Shown here: positions 53,500 to 61,381 of the stretch, in pieces
Layout: each line of letters starts with the position of its first letter
How positions within the stretch are numbered: the stretch's first letter is position 1
Source of the DNA: a bacterium
Lineage (GTDB): Bacteria; Pseudomonadota; Alphaproteobacteria; Sphingomonadales; Sphingomonadaceae
Direction of reading: 5' to 3'
DNA: 61,381 nucleotides
NCBI GenBank assembly: GCA_030824575.1
Contig: JAVBXL010000062.1
Coordinates: 1-61,381 of the forward strand
The notes under the pieces: generated by a model
Told to the model about the DNA's origin: nothing
What the model saw: the letters and a program-made list of their open reading frames with translations, nothing else
Databases searched by the model: none
Translations under genes and position numbers: made by a program

Positions 53500-53733
53500 T
53501 CAGGCTACCTTTTCGATGCGGTAGTTTTCGATCACCGTATTGGCCAGCAGCTTGCGGCACATGGCGTCGATATCCTCGTCGCTGGTGTCGTCGGCCAGGT
53601 CCAGCTCAATGAGCTTGCCGGCGCGAACGTCATTGACGCCGCCAAAGCCCAGCCCGTCGAGTGCATGATGGATGGCCCGGCCCTGAGGATCGAGGACACC
53701 GCCCTTGAGAGTGACGAAGATGCGGGCTTTCAT
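53500..53733 (-). CDS. purS: Phosphoribosylformylglycinamidine synthase subunit PurS
   Basis: A 77-aa protein: MKARIFVTLKGGVLDPQGRA then IHHALDGLGFGGVNDVRAGK and LLANTVIENYRIEKV, the PurS pattern. It bridges PurQ and PurL. Start at 53733 is where the family begins. Confidence 0.95.
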   Translation of the reverse strand: MKARIFVTLKGGVLDPQGRAIHHALDGLGFGGVNDVRAGKLIELDLADDTSDEDIDAMCRKLLANTVIENYRIEKVA

Positions 53734-53882
53734 GGGACGCGGACTCCTTGGAATCGACTGGCACCGCGCGATTCCGCACGGCCGAACTTTGCCGCACCCC
53801 CTAAGCGCGGCGCGGCGCGTAGGCAAGCCATTATGACTTTGTTAGCGACCATTACGCTACTGTGATCGGATGATTTTGGGGG

Positions 53883-54044
53883 ATGTGCGGGACGATGTCC
53901 GGGCTGGCGCTGGCGATGTTTGTCGGGCTGTTCGCATGGGGACAGCAGATCGTGGGATATGATGATCCACACGGCAAGGTCCAACTCGCGCTGCTCGCAA
54001 CCTTCAGTTTCGGCCTGCTGATCGGCTATCGCGCCAATCATTGA
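53883..54044 (+). CDS. 53-aa two-span membrane protein
   Basis: MCGTMSGLALAMFVGLFAWG, then QQIVGYDDPHGKVQ and LALLATFSFGLLIGYRANH: two hydrophobic helices with a polar link. A second ATG at 53895 is an equally possible start. It lies between purS (divergent) and the exporter gene. No family is recognised. Frame and composition support it; ribosome sites are mediocre. Confidence 0.5.
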   Translation: MCGTMSGLALAMFVGLFAWGQQIVGYDDPHGKVQLALLATFSFGLLIGYRANH

Positions 54045-54107
54045 TAGCAGCCCCTCAGCGTTACATCCCCCATTTTAATCCCCGCGCGCATCCCCTAAGC
54101 GACGGGG

Positions 54108-54860
54108 ATGAACCCCGATACATTCTATTATGTCTGCGCCATCATCGCCGTCAGCCTCGCCGGGCTGGCCAAGGGCGGTTTTGCCGGGATCGGCGCGCTC
54201 GCCATGCCGGTGCTGGCGCTCGCCGTCGATCCGGTGCGCGGGGCGGCCATCATGCTGCCGATCCTGATCCTGCAGGATGTCGTCAGCGTCTGGGTCTATC
54301 GCCACAGCTGGGATGGCTACATCCTAAAGGTCATGCTGCCGGGCGCGGCGGTCGGCATCGGCCTTGGCTATCTGTTCGCGGCGCAGGTGTCGGAAACGGC
54401 GGTGCTCGGCGTACTTGGCGGCATCTCCGTGCTGTTTGGGTTGAAACGCCTGTGGATCGAGCGAGGCAAGGCCGTGGTGCTGCCGTCGGACTCGCCTGGC
54501 TGGGTCGGCTTCCTGTTCGGCATCGGCAGCGGTTTCACCAGCCATATCGCCCATGCCGGGTCGCAGCCCTTCCAGATGTGGGTGCTGCCCAAGCGGTTGC
54601 CCCGCGACATGCTGGTGGGGACCACCGCGCTCGCCTTTGCCGCGATGAACTGGATGAAACTGCCCGCCTATGCCGCGCTCGGGCAGTTCACCCATGCCAA
54701 TCTGATGGCGACGGCGATGCTGGCGCCGGTGGCGATCGTATCGACCTTCGCCGGTGTAGCGCTGGTCCGGCGGGTCGATCCGGCGCGCTTCTATACGCTC
54801 ATCTATGCGTTGATGGTGCTGCTGGGCATCAAACTGATGGCCGACGCGCTGATCGCCTGA
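54108..54860 (+). CDS. TauE/SafE family sulfite exporter-like permease
   Basis: A 250-aa membrane protein with about seven or eight spans: SLAGLAKGGFAGIGALAMPV near the N-terminus and a second half repeat around GFLFGIGSGFTSHIAHAGSQPFQM. These are the two DUF81/TauE repeats. Members export sulfite, sulfoacetate or other organic anions. Substrate is not readable. It is a plus-strand gene between minus-strand purine genes. Confidence 0.9.
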   Translation: MNPDTFYYVCAIIAVSLAGLAKGGFAGIGALAMPVLALAVDPVRGAAIMLPILILQDVVSVWVYRHSWDGYILKVMLPGAAVGIGLGYLFAAQVSETAVLGVLGGISVLFGLKRLWIERGKAVVLPSDSPGWVGFLFGIGSGFTSHIAHAGSQPFQMWVLPKRLPRDMLVGTTALAFAAMNWMKLPAYAALGQFTHANLMATAMLAPVAIVSTFAGVALVRRVDPARFYTLIYALMVLLGIKLMADALIA

Positions 54861-54876
54861 GACGATGGCCGACACG

Positions 54877-54913
54877 AAAAACCCGACGAAAGCCTGATGC
54901 CTTCGCCGGGTTT
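54877..54913. terminator. Bidirectional terminator between exporter gene and purC
   Basis: AAAAACCCG-CGAA-G pairs with C-TTCG-CGGGTTT around CCTGATG; each strand ends in a short T run. Confidence 0.75.
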
Positions 54914-54932
54914 GTCCGTTCAGGCCGAAGGA

Positions 54933-55721
54933 TCAGCCTTCTTCCTTTTCGCGCTTCTTGCGATGCGTGTCGAGGTCGAGGACGGTGGTGTCCAGTCCTT
55001 CGGGCAGCAGGCCAAGACGGCGCGCAACCTCTTGATAGGCTTCGACTTCGCCACCCAGATCGCGACGGAAGCGATCCTTGTCCAGCTTCTCGTTGGTCAC
55101 CATGTCCCACAGGCGGCAGCCATCGGGGCTAATTTCGTCGGCCAGGATGACGCGGCTATATTCGCCGTCATAGAGCCGGCCGAATTCCAGCTTGAAATCG
55201 ACCAGGCGGATGCCGATGCCAGCAAACAGCCCGCACATGAAATCATTGATGCGGATCGCCATGTCGGCGATGTCGTGCATCTCATCCTGGGTCGCCCAAC
55301 CGAAGCAGGCGATATGCTCTTCGGAGATTAGCGGGTCGCCCAGCGCATCGTCCTTGTAGCAATATTCGATCAGCGTGCGGGGCAGTTGCGTGCCTTCCTC
55401 GATGCCCAGCTTCTTGCTGAGCGATCCGGCGGCGACGTTGCGCACCACGACCTCGATCGGGATGATCTCGACCTGGCGGACCAGCTGTTCGCGCATGTTG
55501 AGGCGGCGGATGAAATGGGTCGGCACGCCGATCTGGCCGAGCAGGGTGAAGATATGCTCGGAAATCCGATTGTTCAGCACGCCCTTGCCGGAAATCGTAC
55601 CCTTTTTCTGGGCATTGAAGGCCGTAGCGTCATCCTTGAAATATTGGATGATCGTACCTGGCTCAGGGCCTTCGTAAAGGATCTTTGCCTTGCCTTCGTA
55701 AATCTGGCGGCGACGGGCCAT
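54933..55721 (-). CDS. purC: SAICAR synthetase
   Basis: A 262-aa enzyme: [60 protein letters not shown], the DFKLEFGR motif and [15 protein letters not shown]. It joins aspartate to CAIR in purine synthesis. Ends with a Lys/Glu-rich tail ([10 protein letters not shown]). Confidence 0.96.
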   Translation of the reverse strand: MARRRQIYEGKAKILYEGPEPGTIIQYFKDDATAFNAQKKGTISGKGVLNNRISEHIFTLLGQIGVPTHFIRRLNMREQLVRQVEIIPIEVVVRNVAAGSLSKKLGIEEGTQLPRTLIEYCYKDDALGDPLISEEHIACFGWATQDEMHDIADMAIRINDFMCGLFAGIGIRLVDFKLEFGRLYDGEYSRVILADEISPDGCRLWDMVTNEKLDKDRFRRDLGGEVEAYQEVARRLGLLPEGLDTTVLDLDTHRKKREKEEG

Positions 55722-55753
55722 GCGCGTTCCTGACTTGTCTTAGAAAACACTGC

Positions 55754-55797
55754 GCCCCGGCAATCGCGAATCGTTAAGGATCAGCGGGTGCCGGGGC
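55754..55797. promoter_or_regulatory. Inverted repeat in the purC leader region
   Basis: GCCCCGGCA at 55754 and TGCCGGGGC at 55789 are perfect 9-bp arms 26 nt apart, 33 bp before the purC start and 67 bp after the end of the PLP enzyme gene. It could be part of a purC leader or a terminator without T run for the upstream gene. Confidence 0.35.
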
Positions 55798-55863
55798 TGC
55801 TTGGGCCGCCCATAGAGCAAAGTTGAAAGGCGTGCAATTCCATGCGTTCTCCAAGCGCGCGTA

Positions 55864-57138
55864 TCAGGCGCCCTTCATCTTCCGAAACTCGTCGAACAGC
55901 CCCAGGAAACGGTCGATATCCGCCTTGCTCAGGAAATAGGGGGTCGCCAGGCGAAGCTTGCTGGGGTTGCCGCCGCGGATGCGGACCTTGTGGTTGGTCC
56001 ACAGCCAATCCTGCAATTCCATGCGCTGCACCGGCGGGACGTTGACCGTCGCGATCGCTCCGCGCAGCGCCGGGTCGGGGGAGGTCCAGCTTTCCGCCCC
56101 ACGCTTCACCATCTCTCCATGGATGTAGTCGGCCAACAGGCGATTGCGCGCCTCGATCCGGTCCATGCCGATGCTGTTGGCCAGCCCAATTGCGGCGTTT
56201 AGCCCCATCAGTGTGGGGATGCAGGACGACCCGATCTGCATATAGCGGTCCGCCTTGCGCGCCGGATCGTCATAGCCGCCGGTCGCAACCGTGTTCCACA
56301 CCTTGTCCATCACGCTCTCGTCGCGCAGATAGAGGAAGCCCGTCCCCTTCGTCGCGAACAGCCATTTGTGCATCGATCCGGTGTAAAGATCGCAGCCTAT
56401 ATCGTTGAGATCGACCTTGATCATGCCCGGCGCATGGGCGCCGTCAAAGGCGGAGACGATCCCCTTGGACCGGCAGAGCGCCGCGATCTGCTTGGCCGGC
56501 AGGGCGACGCCGGTAGCGGTGCTGATATGGCTGACGAACAGAATTTTCGTCTTCGGCGTGATCGCGTCGTTGATGCGGTTCAAAATCTCGGCCGCGTCCC
56601 TTGGCGGCTTTGGCATCGCAAATCGCTTGACGACTACGCCATAGCGGCGCTGGCGCAGCATCCAGGGCATTTCGCCCGACCCATGTTCCTCATCCGACAT
56701 CAGCACCTCGTCGCCCGGCTGCATGTCGAAGCCGTTGGCGACATAGCTGTTCGCTTCGGTGCAATTGCGCAGGATCGCCATCTGGTCGACCTGCGCGCCC
56801 ATGAAATCGGCGAAGGGCTTGCGATAGGCCTCCCACGATCCATAGCCCCAGATGGGATAATCTTCCGATCCCGCCTGCGTCATCTGCTCGGTCTGCTCGA
56901 ACCCGTCGAAAATGGCTTTGAGCACCGGGCGGGGGGAGGAGCCGACTGTCCCGACATTCAGGTTCACGACATCGGCAGGGATCAGGAATTGCGCGCGCAG
57001 CGCCTTCCAATAGGCATCCTCATCCCGGCCATGCAGGTCGGCGGCGGGTAAGGGCACAGCCTTGAGCGCCTGCGAGGCGGCGGGCGAGGCGAGGGAGGCG
57101 GCTGTGGCGGAACCAAGGAAGCTGCGACGATCGAACAT
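55864..57138 (-). CDS. Tat-exported class V aminotransferase-fold PLP enzyme
   Basis: A 424-aa protein. The N-terminus DRRSFLGSATAASLASPAAS is a twin-arginine signal (RRSFLG) with a short hydrophobic core. The class V fold follows: NCTEANSYVANG near 125, HISTATGVALP near 204, FDGAHAPG (D232, H235) and the PLP lysine K258 in GSMHKWLFATKGTGF. It resembles isopenicillin-N-epimerase-like and cysteine-desulfurase-like proteins. A periplasmic location for a PLP enzyme is unusual and fits cofactor loading before Tat export. Substrate unknown. Confidence 0.87.
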   Translation of the reverse strand: MFDRRSFLGSATAASLASPAASQALKAVPLPAADLHGRDEDAYWKALRAQFLIPADVVNLNVGTVGSSPRPVLKAIFDGFEQTEQMTQAGSEDYPIWGYGSWEAYRKPFADFMGAQVDQMAILRNCTEANSYVANGFDMQPGDEVLMSDEEHGSGEMPWMLRQRRYGVVVKRFAMPKPPRDAAEILNRINDAITPKTKILFVSHISTATGVALPAKQIAALCRSKGIVSAFDGAHAPGMIKVDLNDIGCDLYTGSMHKWLFATKGTGFLYLRDESVMDKVWNTVATGGYDDPARKADRYMQIGSSCIPTLMGLNAAIGLANSIGMDRIEARNRLLADYIHGEMVKRGAESWTSPDPALRGAIATVNVPPVQRMELQDWLWTNHKVRIRGGNPSKLRLATPYFLSKADIDRFLGLFDEFRKMKGA

Positions 57139-57225
57139 GGGCGCCTTTCCGGGCCGGCATGGCCCACTGACAAGTCTGCCCGATGTTCAACGAGGCTCAA
57201 GCGGAAATCCGCGCGCTATTGCAAT

Positions 57226-57357
57226 CTACAGCACATCCCCGAACATCGCCCACAGCAACGCGGCCCATGCCACCATGCCTACGGTCGCGATGATGACGCC
57301 CGATCGGGCGCGCATAGCGGCGATCAGGCCGCGGGGTTCGTCGTCATCCTCTGTCAT
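57226..57357 (-). CDS. 43-aa single-span membrane protein behind otsA
   Basis: MTEDDDEPRGLIAAMRARSG, then VIIATVGMVAWAALLWAMFG and DVL. An acidic start, a short basic segment and one clean span. It starts 11 bp after the otsA stop on the same strand, so it is the last gene of the trehalose operon. No family is recognised. The layout parallels the 46-aa protein behind ugd. Confidence 0.6.
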   Translation of the reverse strand: MTEDDDEPRGLIAAMRARSGVIIATVGMVAWAALLWAMFGDVL

Positions 57358-57368
57358 CGGCGACAGCG

Positions 57369-58775
57369 TTAACCTGCTGTTGTCTCCGGCTCAACCCGTG
57401 CCATGTCGCGATCGACCGCCATCAATCGTCCGGTGAAGCATTGCCGCCACCAGCTAATGTCCTGCCCCTCCACACTGTCCATCATGGCGCGCCAGCGCCG
57501 TTTGCGCTCATCCAGCGGCATGGCCAGCGCGCGCAGGATCGCGTCGGACATCTCTTCCGGGCTGTAGGGGTTGATCAGCAGCGCGTCCTTGAGCTGCATC
57601 GCCGCCCCGGCGAAGCGGGACAGGATCAACACGCCCGGATCGTCGGGGTCTTGCGCCGCCACATATTCCTTTGCGACCAGGTTCATGCCGTCGCGCAGCG
57701 GCGTCACCAGCCCGATCTTCGCTCCGCGATAAATGCCCGCCAGCTTGTCGCGCGGATAGCCCTGGTTTACGTAACGGATCGGGGTCCAGTCTACGTCGCT
57801 ATATTCGCCATTGATCCGTCCCGCGAGCGAATCCAGCGTCGCGCGGATCTGCTGATAGCTTTCCACTTCCCCGCGCGAGGGCGGTGCGATCTGCGTCAGC
57901 ACGATCTTGCGATGATGTTCGGGATGGTCCTTCAGGAACCGGGCATAGCCGCCAAACCGCTCTTCCAGCCCTTTGCTGTAGTCGAGCCGATCGACGCCGA
58001 CGATCATGGTCCGATCCTGCAAGGATGAGCGGACCAGCCTACTCATCTGATTGGCGGCATCGCTGGTCGCGGCCTCGGCAAATTCCTGCGCATTGATGCC
58101 GATCGGGCAGGCGACGGCCTGGATGGTGCGATCGCCCACGGTGACGAAATCCCCATCCACCGTCCCGCCCATTTCCCGCTCGACATAATGGCGGAAGGAT
58201 TCGAGCCATTCCTCGGTATGGAAACCCACGACATCATAGGCGAACAACGTGCTGACCAGCTTGCTATGATGAGGCAGCGACACCAGAAGGCGGGTCGGCG
58301 GCCAGGGAATATGCAGGAAAAAGCCGATCCGGTTGTTCAGCCCCTTGTCGCGCAGCATCTGGCCGAGCGGGATCATATGATAATCATGAACCCAGATGAC
58401 GTCTTCGGGTTCGATCAGCGGCGCGGCCGTGTCCGCAAAGCGCTTGTTGACCCTATTATAGCCGCCCTCGAAGTCGCGAGCATATTCGGCCAGGTCGATG
58501 CGAAAATGAAATAGCGGCCACAGCGTCTTGTTCGCGTAGCCGTTATAATATTCGTCGACATCCTGTTCTTCCAGGTCGATCGTCGCGGTCTTGACGCCTT
58601 CATCCTCGGCAAAGCCGATATGGCCGGTGAAATTGTCAGTGACCTCGCCCGACCAGCCGACCCAGATGCCCCGGCTTTCCCGCAAGGCTTGCGACAATGC
58701 GACGGCCAGGCCTCCTTGATTGCCCGACTTGCTGGGGCGACTGACCCGGTTCGATATGACGATAAGGCGGCTCAT
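57369..58775 (-). CDS. otsA: Trehalose-6-phosphate synthase
   Basis: A 468-aa GT20 enzyme: MSRLIVISNRVSRP, the substrate motifs WVHDYHMIPLGQML and GFFLHIPWPP, GVDRLDYSKGLEERF, and RDGMNLVAKEYVAAQ. It condenses UDP-glucose and glucose-6-phosphate. Start at 58775 overlaps the GH15 stop by 4 nt. The protein is full length with a short C-terminal tail. Confidence 0.96.
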   Translation of the reverse strand: MSRLIVISNRVSRPSKSGNQGGLAVALSQALRESRGIWVGWSGEVTDNFTGHIGFAEDEGVKTATIDLEEQDVDEYYNGYANKTLWPLFHFRIDLAEYARDFEGGYNRVNKRFADTAAPLIEPEDVIWVHDYHMIPLGQMLRDKGLNNRIGFFLHIPWPPTRLLVSLPHHSKLVSTLFAYDVVGFHTEEWLESFRHYVEREMGGTVDGDFVTVGDRTIQAVACPIGINAQEFAEAATSDAANQMSRLVRSSLQDRTMIVGVDRLDYSKGLEERFGGYARFLKDHPEHHRKIVLTQIAPPSRGEVESYQQIRATLDSLAGRINGEYSDVDWTPIRYVNQGYPRDKLAGIYRGAKIGLVTPLRDGMNLVAKEYVAAQDPDDPGVLILSRFAGAAMQLKDALLINPYSPEEMSDAILRALAMPLDERKRRWRAMMDSVEGQDISWWRQCFTGRLMAVDRDMARVEPETTAG

Positions 58776-60655
58776 CGCATGACGCTCCATGGTTTGCTCA
58801 GCAAGACGGCGCAATTGATGATGCCGACCAATGAGTATGTCTGGGGATAATTGCCCCATAATTCCCCGGTTGCGGGGTCGATATCCTCGGACAGCAGGCC
58901 CGCGGCGGTGCGGCGGGATAGCATTTCCTCGAATAAGGCGCGCGCCTCTTCGGTCCGGCCGGTGCGATGCAGCGCTTCGATCAGCCAGAATGTGCAGACG
59001 TTGAACGCCGTCACCGGCTCGCCGAAATCATCGGGCGCGCTGTAGCGCAGCATGTCGTTGCCACGCCGCAGGTCGGTTTCCAGCGCCGCCAGCGTGCCGA
59101 TGAACATTGGATCGTCGGCCGTCAGGAAGCGCAGGTCGAGTAGTTGCAGGAGCGATGCATCGCGTGAATCATCCTCGAAATTGGCGGAGATCGCCTTGCT
59201 GTCGGTGCGCCATGCGGCGTCCAAAATGCGCGCCTTCATCGTGTCCGCACGGTTTTGCCAATGGGCTGACCGTAATGGCAGGTCTAACGCGGTGGCGGCA
59301 TGGGCCAAGCGATCGCACGCCGCCCAGCACATCACCGCGCTATAGCTGTGCACATGGGCGCGGGTACGGAGCTCCCACAGGCCCGCGTCCGGCTGGTCAT
59401 AGACGGCCCAGGCGCGTTCACCCACGACCTCTAGCGCCTCGAAATCGGCGTGGCCGGCCATGCGTAGCAGCCGTTGGTCGATGAAACCCTGCACGGATGA
59501 CAGCACGATCTGGCCATAGGCGTCATGTTGGATCTGTTCATAGGCGGCGTTGCCCACGCGCACCGGTCCCATGCCGCGATAGCCCGGCAGTTGCTCGGCT
59601 TCCCATTCGGTCAGCGTCGCATTGCCACGGACATCATAGAGCGGCTGGATATGCCCGCCCTTCGCACCATCGACGATGTTGCGCAGATAGACGAGGTAGC
59701 TTTCCAGCACGTCGAGCGCACCCAGCCGGTTAAGCGCCTCAACCGTATAATAGGCGTCGCGGACCCAGCAGTAGCGATAGTCCCAGTTGCGCCCGCTGTT
59801 CGCATGTTCGGGGATCGATGTGGTGAGTGCGGCTACGATCGCGCCGGTTTCCTCATGCTGGCATAGCTTGAGCGTGATGGCCGAGCGGATAACCGCTTCC
59901 TGCCATTCGGCCGGTATGGCGAGGCCGCGCACCCAAAGCTGCCATTCGTTGATGGTGTCGTCCAGCATCCGCTCGATCGCCGGGCGCAGCGCGTCGGAAA
60001 AGCCCTCGTCCGGCCCCATGAAGAAATGCGCGTCCTGCTCCAGCCGGAACCAGCTTTCCTGCGCGATCAGACCGATGGGGGCATTGGTCGATATCCGCAT
60101 GGCCATATAGGACAGAATCATCCGGATATGGTTGGAACCGTAACTGACCGGCACTTTTTCCGCGTTCCAGGCGGTCGTCGGGCGCAATTTTACGCGAATT
60201 CGGGGGGAGCCGGCAACCGGCCGCACGATGCGGATGAACGCCACCGGGCGGTAGATGCGACCCTTATGTTTATGCCGTGGGCAGAAATCGATGATCTCGA
60301 TCGCATTGCCCTGCGCATCGCTCTGGCGGGTCACTAAAATAGGGGTGTTGCGGATATAATGTTGTTCGACGGCGACGCAATTTTCCAGCTCGATCGCCCA
60401 GAAACCGCCTGCCTGCGGATCATCCCATGCCTTGTCATCCAGCAGGGCGGAAAAGACCGGGTCGCCATCGACGCGCGGGACGCACGCCCACACCATGCGG
60501 CCCATGCGGTCGATCAGCGCGGATGCCTGGCAATTGCCGATGGGCCACAGGTCGAGCGTGCGTGCGCTACCGGCCAGAATGGATTCGCCCGGCACGGATT
60601 GGCCAAAGTTGGATTGCTGCTGTGCTTGGATCGGTCTGCCCCTTTCGTTGCTCAC
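58772..60655 (-). CDS. Glycoside hydrolase family 15 protein
   Basis: A 627-aa protein. An N-terminal beta domain (LWPIGNCQASALIDRMGRMV and WACVPRVDGDPVF) is followed by the (alpha/alpha)6 barrel with NSGRNWDYRYCWVRDAYYTV, GVGHLxEQ-equivalent EWEAEQLPGYRGMGPVRVGN, and the C-terminal LLSEDIDPATGELWGNYPQT. This is the GH15 layout shared with actinobacterial GH15 trehalases and glucoamylases. Sitting between otsB and otsA, it may hydrolyse trehalose or a related glucan; the activity is inference. The start is GTG at 60655. Confidence 0.92.
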   Translation of the reverse strand: MSNERGRPIQAQQQSNFGQSVPGESILAGSARTLDLWPIGNCQASALIDRMGRMVWACVPRVDGDPVFSALLDDKAWDDPQAGGFWAIELENCVAVEQHYIRNTPILVTRQSDAQGNAIEIIDFCPRHKHKGRIYRPVAFIRIVRPVAGSPRIRVKLRPTTAWNAEKVPVSYGSNHIRMILSYMAMRISTNAPIGLIAQESWFRLEQDAHFFMGPDEGFSDALRPAIERMLDDTINEWQLWVRGLAIPAEWQEAVIRSAITLKLCQHEETGAIVAALTTSIPEHANSGRNWDYRYCWVRDAYYTVEALNRLGALDVLESYLVYLRNIVDGAKGGHIQPLYDVRGNATLTEWEAEQLPGYRGMGPVRVGNAAYEQIQHDAYGQIVLSSVQGFIDQRLLRMAGHADFEALEVVGERAWAVYDQPDAGLWELRTRAHVHSYSAVMCWAACDRLAHAATALDLPLRSAHWQNRADTMKARILDAAWRTDSKAISANFEDDSRDASLLQLLDLRFLTADDPMFIGTLAALETDLRRGNDMLRYSAPDDFGEPVTAFNVCTFWLIEALHRTGRTEEARALFEEMLSRRTAAGLLSEDIDPATGELWGNYPQTYSLVGIINCAVLLSKPWSVMR

Positions 60656-60675
60656 GACAAGGGACGCCGAAAATT

Positions 60676-61381
60676 CTATCCGGCGACCCCCTCGGCCAGA
60701 TAATGCCTGACGGCGGCAACCTGTTCCAAACAGAATGCGGCCAATGTCGCTCGCGGCGCGCCGACCAATATGCCGGCGCCGCCCAGTTCGGCGGCGGCGG
60801 CAAAGCCTTCCTCGTCGGTCACGTCGTCGCCGATGAAAACCGGCACGCCCCCCGCCATGGGCGCAGTCTGCATCAGGGCAAGGAGGGCGCTGCCCTTGTC
60901 CGCGCCGCCGGGGCGCAATTCATACAGCATTTTGCCCCGTTGCAGCGCCAGGCCATGCGCATCCGCCAGAGCGGTCGCCAACTGGCCCGCTTCCTCGCAC
61001 CATATCGGTGCGCCGCGGAAGTGCAGCCCCACGCTGATGGACTTGCGTTCGACCAGCAGGCCCGGCTTGTCCTCGACAAAGGCGTTGAAGGCGGCCTCCA
61101 CCGCATCGATCGCGGGCAGCCGGGGCGGGGCGTCCACCGCCGCACCGGGCCGGGCGAATTCCAGGCCATGCGTGCCGGACAGCAGGAAGTCGCCAAAACC
61201 CAATTCGCGCAGGGTCGCGATCGATCGGCCGCTGACGATCGCCAGCCGCCCACCCAGTTGATCGCGCAGCCGGGCCAGCAGCAAGAGCAGGTCGTCGTCC
61301 ACATCCACCGCGTCGGGCGTATCGGCCAGCGGCGCCAGCGTTCCGTCGAAATCGAGGAACAGCGCCGCGCCGTTCAGCAAC
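60676..61381 (-). CDS. otsB: Trehalose-6-phosphate phosphatase (5' end cut by window)
   Basis: At least 235 aa of a HAD phosphatase: ALFLDFDGTLAPLADTPDAV (nucleophile Asp in DFDGT), LAIVSGRSIATLREL, GTHGLEFARPG, the Lys motif RGKMLYELRPGGADKGSAL, and VFIGDDVTDEEGFAAA. It removes phosphate from trehalose-6-phosphate. The true start lies past the window edge. GH15 starts about 20 bp after its stop, so otsB, GH15, otsA and the 43-aa protein form one operon. Confidence 0.93.
   Translation of the reverse strand, partial: LLNGAALFLDFDGTLAPLADTPDAVDVDDDLLLLLARLRDQLGGRLAIVSGRSIATLRELGFGDFLLSGTHGLEFARPGAAVDAPPRLPAIDAVEAAFNAFVEDKPGLLVERKSISVGLHFRGAPIWCEEAGQLATALADAHGLALQRGKMLYELRPGGADKGSALLALMQTAPMAGGVPVFIGDDVTDEEGFAAAAELGGAGILVGAPRATLAAFCLEQVAAVRHYLAEGVAG

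Noticed and set aside
1..61381. CRISPR arrays and intact insertion sequences
   Set aside because: No regularly spaced repeats and no transposase genes or IS-type terminal repeats were seen anywhere in the window.

Overview
The window reads as a GC-rich chromosome segment from a sphingomonad (Sphingobium/Sphingomonas-like alphaproteobacterium). The evidence is GcrA, the alphaproteobacterial F0 order atpI-B-E-F'-F, a SapC-family protein, YdbH/YnbE/YdbL, WecB/WecC with sphingan-type export genes, and Sphingomonadaceae-style extragenic palindromes.

Bases 1-14196 are the right-hand part of an integrated conjugative element whose left end lies outside the window. It carries a DUF736 protein with an SSB-like acidic tail, two paralogous DUF2493 (SLOG-type) genes, two small accessory ORFs, a hairpin-rich non-coding segment, and a transfer module (ribbon-helix-helix protein, 54-aa coupled ORF, TraD-type coupling protein, MobF relaxase-helicase, lytic transglycosylase). 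An HU protein, an SRPBCC protein, a decayed second copy of the transfer-operon leader and a large serine recombinase follow. The recombinase reading frame runs into the 3' end of a tRNA-Glu(CTC) gene, which marks the element/chromosome junction. The remaining type IV secretion genes are not in the window.

From 14.2 kb on the genes look like ordinary core chromosome. In order: a probable structured small RNA behind sapC; an FAD oxidoreductase; a DEAD-box helicase; radC; the ydbH-ynbE-ydbL outer-membrane lipid operon; a DUF5063 protein; an ArsR-type regulator with an operator palindrome; the F0 ATP synthase operon; a zinc alcohol dehydrogenase; uvrC; a secreted unknown; an aldehyde dehydrogenase; recO; leuB; a threonine dehydratase/metZ pair behind 12-bp repeats; apaG and a LysR regulator; a frameshifted STAS-like gene; a beta-lactamase-fold hydrolase coupled to parE; an outer-membrane barrel protein; gcrA; and an ABC-2 permease.

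From 45.2 to 52.7 kb is an envelope-polysaccharide group: ugd, wecB, wecC, a Wza-type export lipoprotein and a Wzc-type co-polymerase/tyrosine kinase, supplying UDP-GlcA and UDP-ManNAcA and exporting polymer. Then come purQ/purS and purC, separated by a plus-strand TauE/SafE exporter, a Tat-exported PLP enzyme, and the trehalose operon otsB-GH15-otsA plus a 43-aa membrane protein. otsB is cut by the window end. Several real-looking genes under 60 codons were found by reading gaps (4843, 45242, 48096, 53883, 57226).
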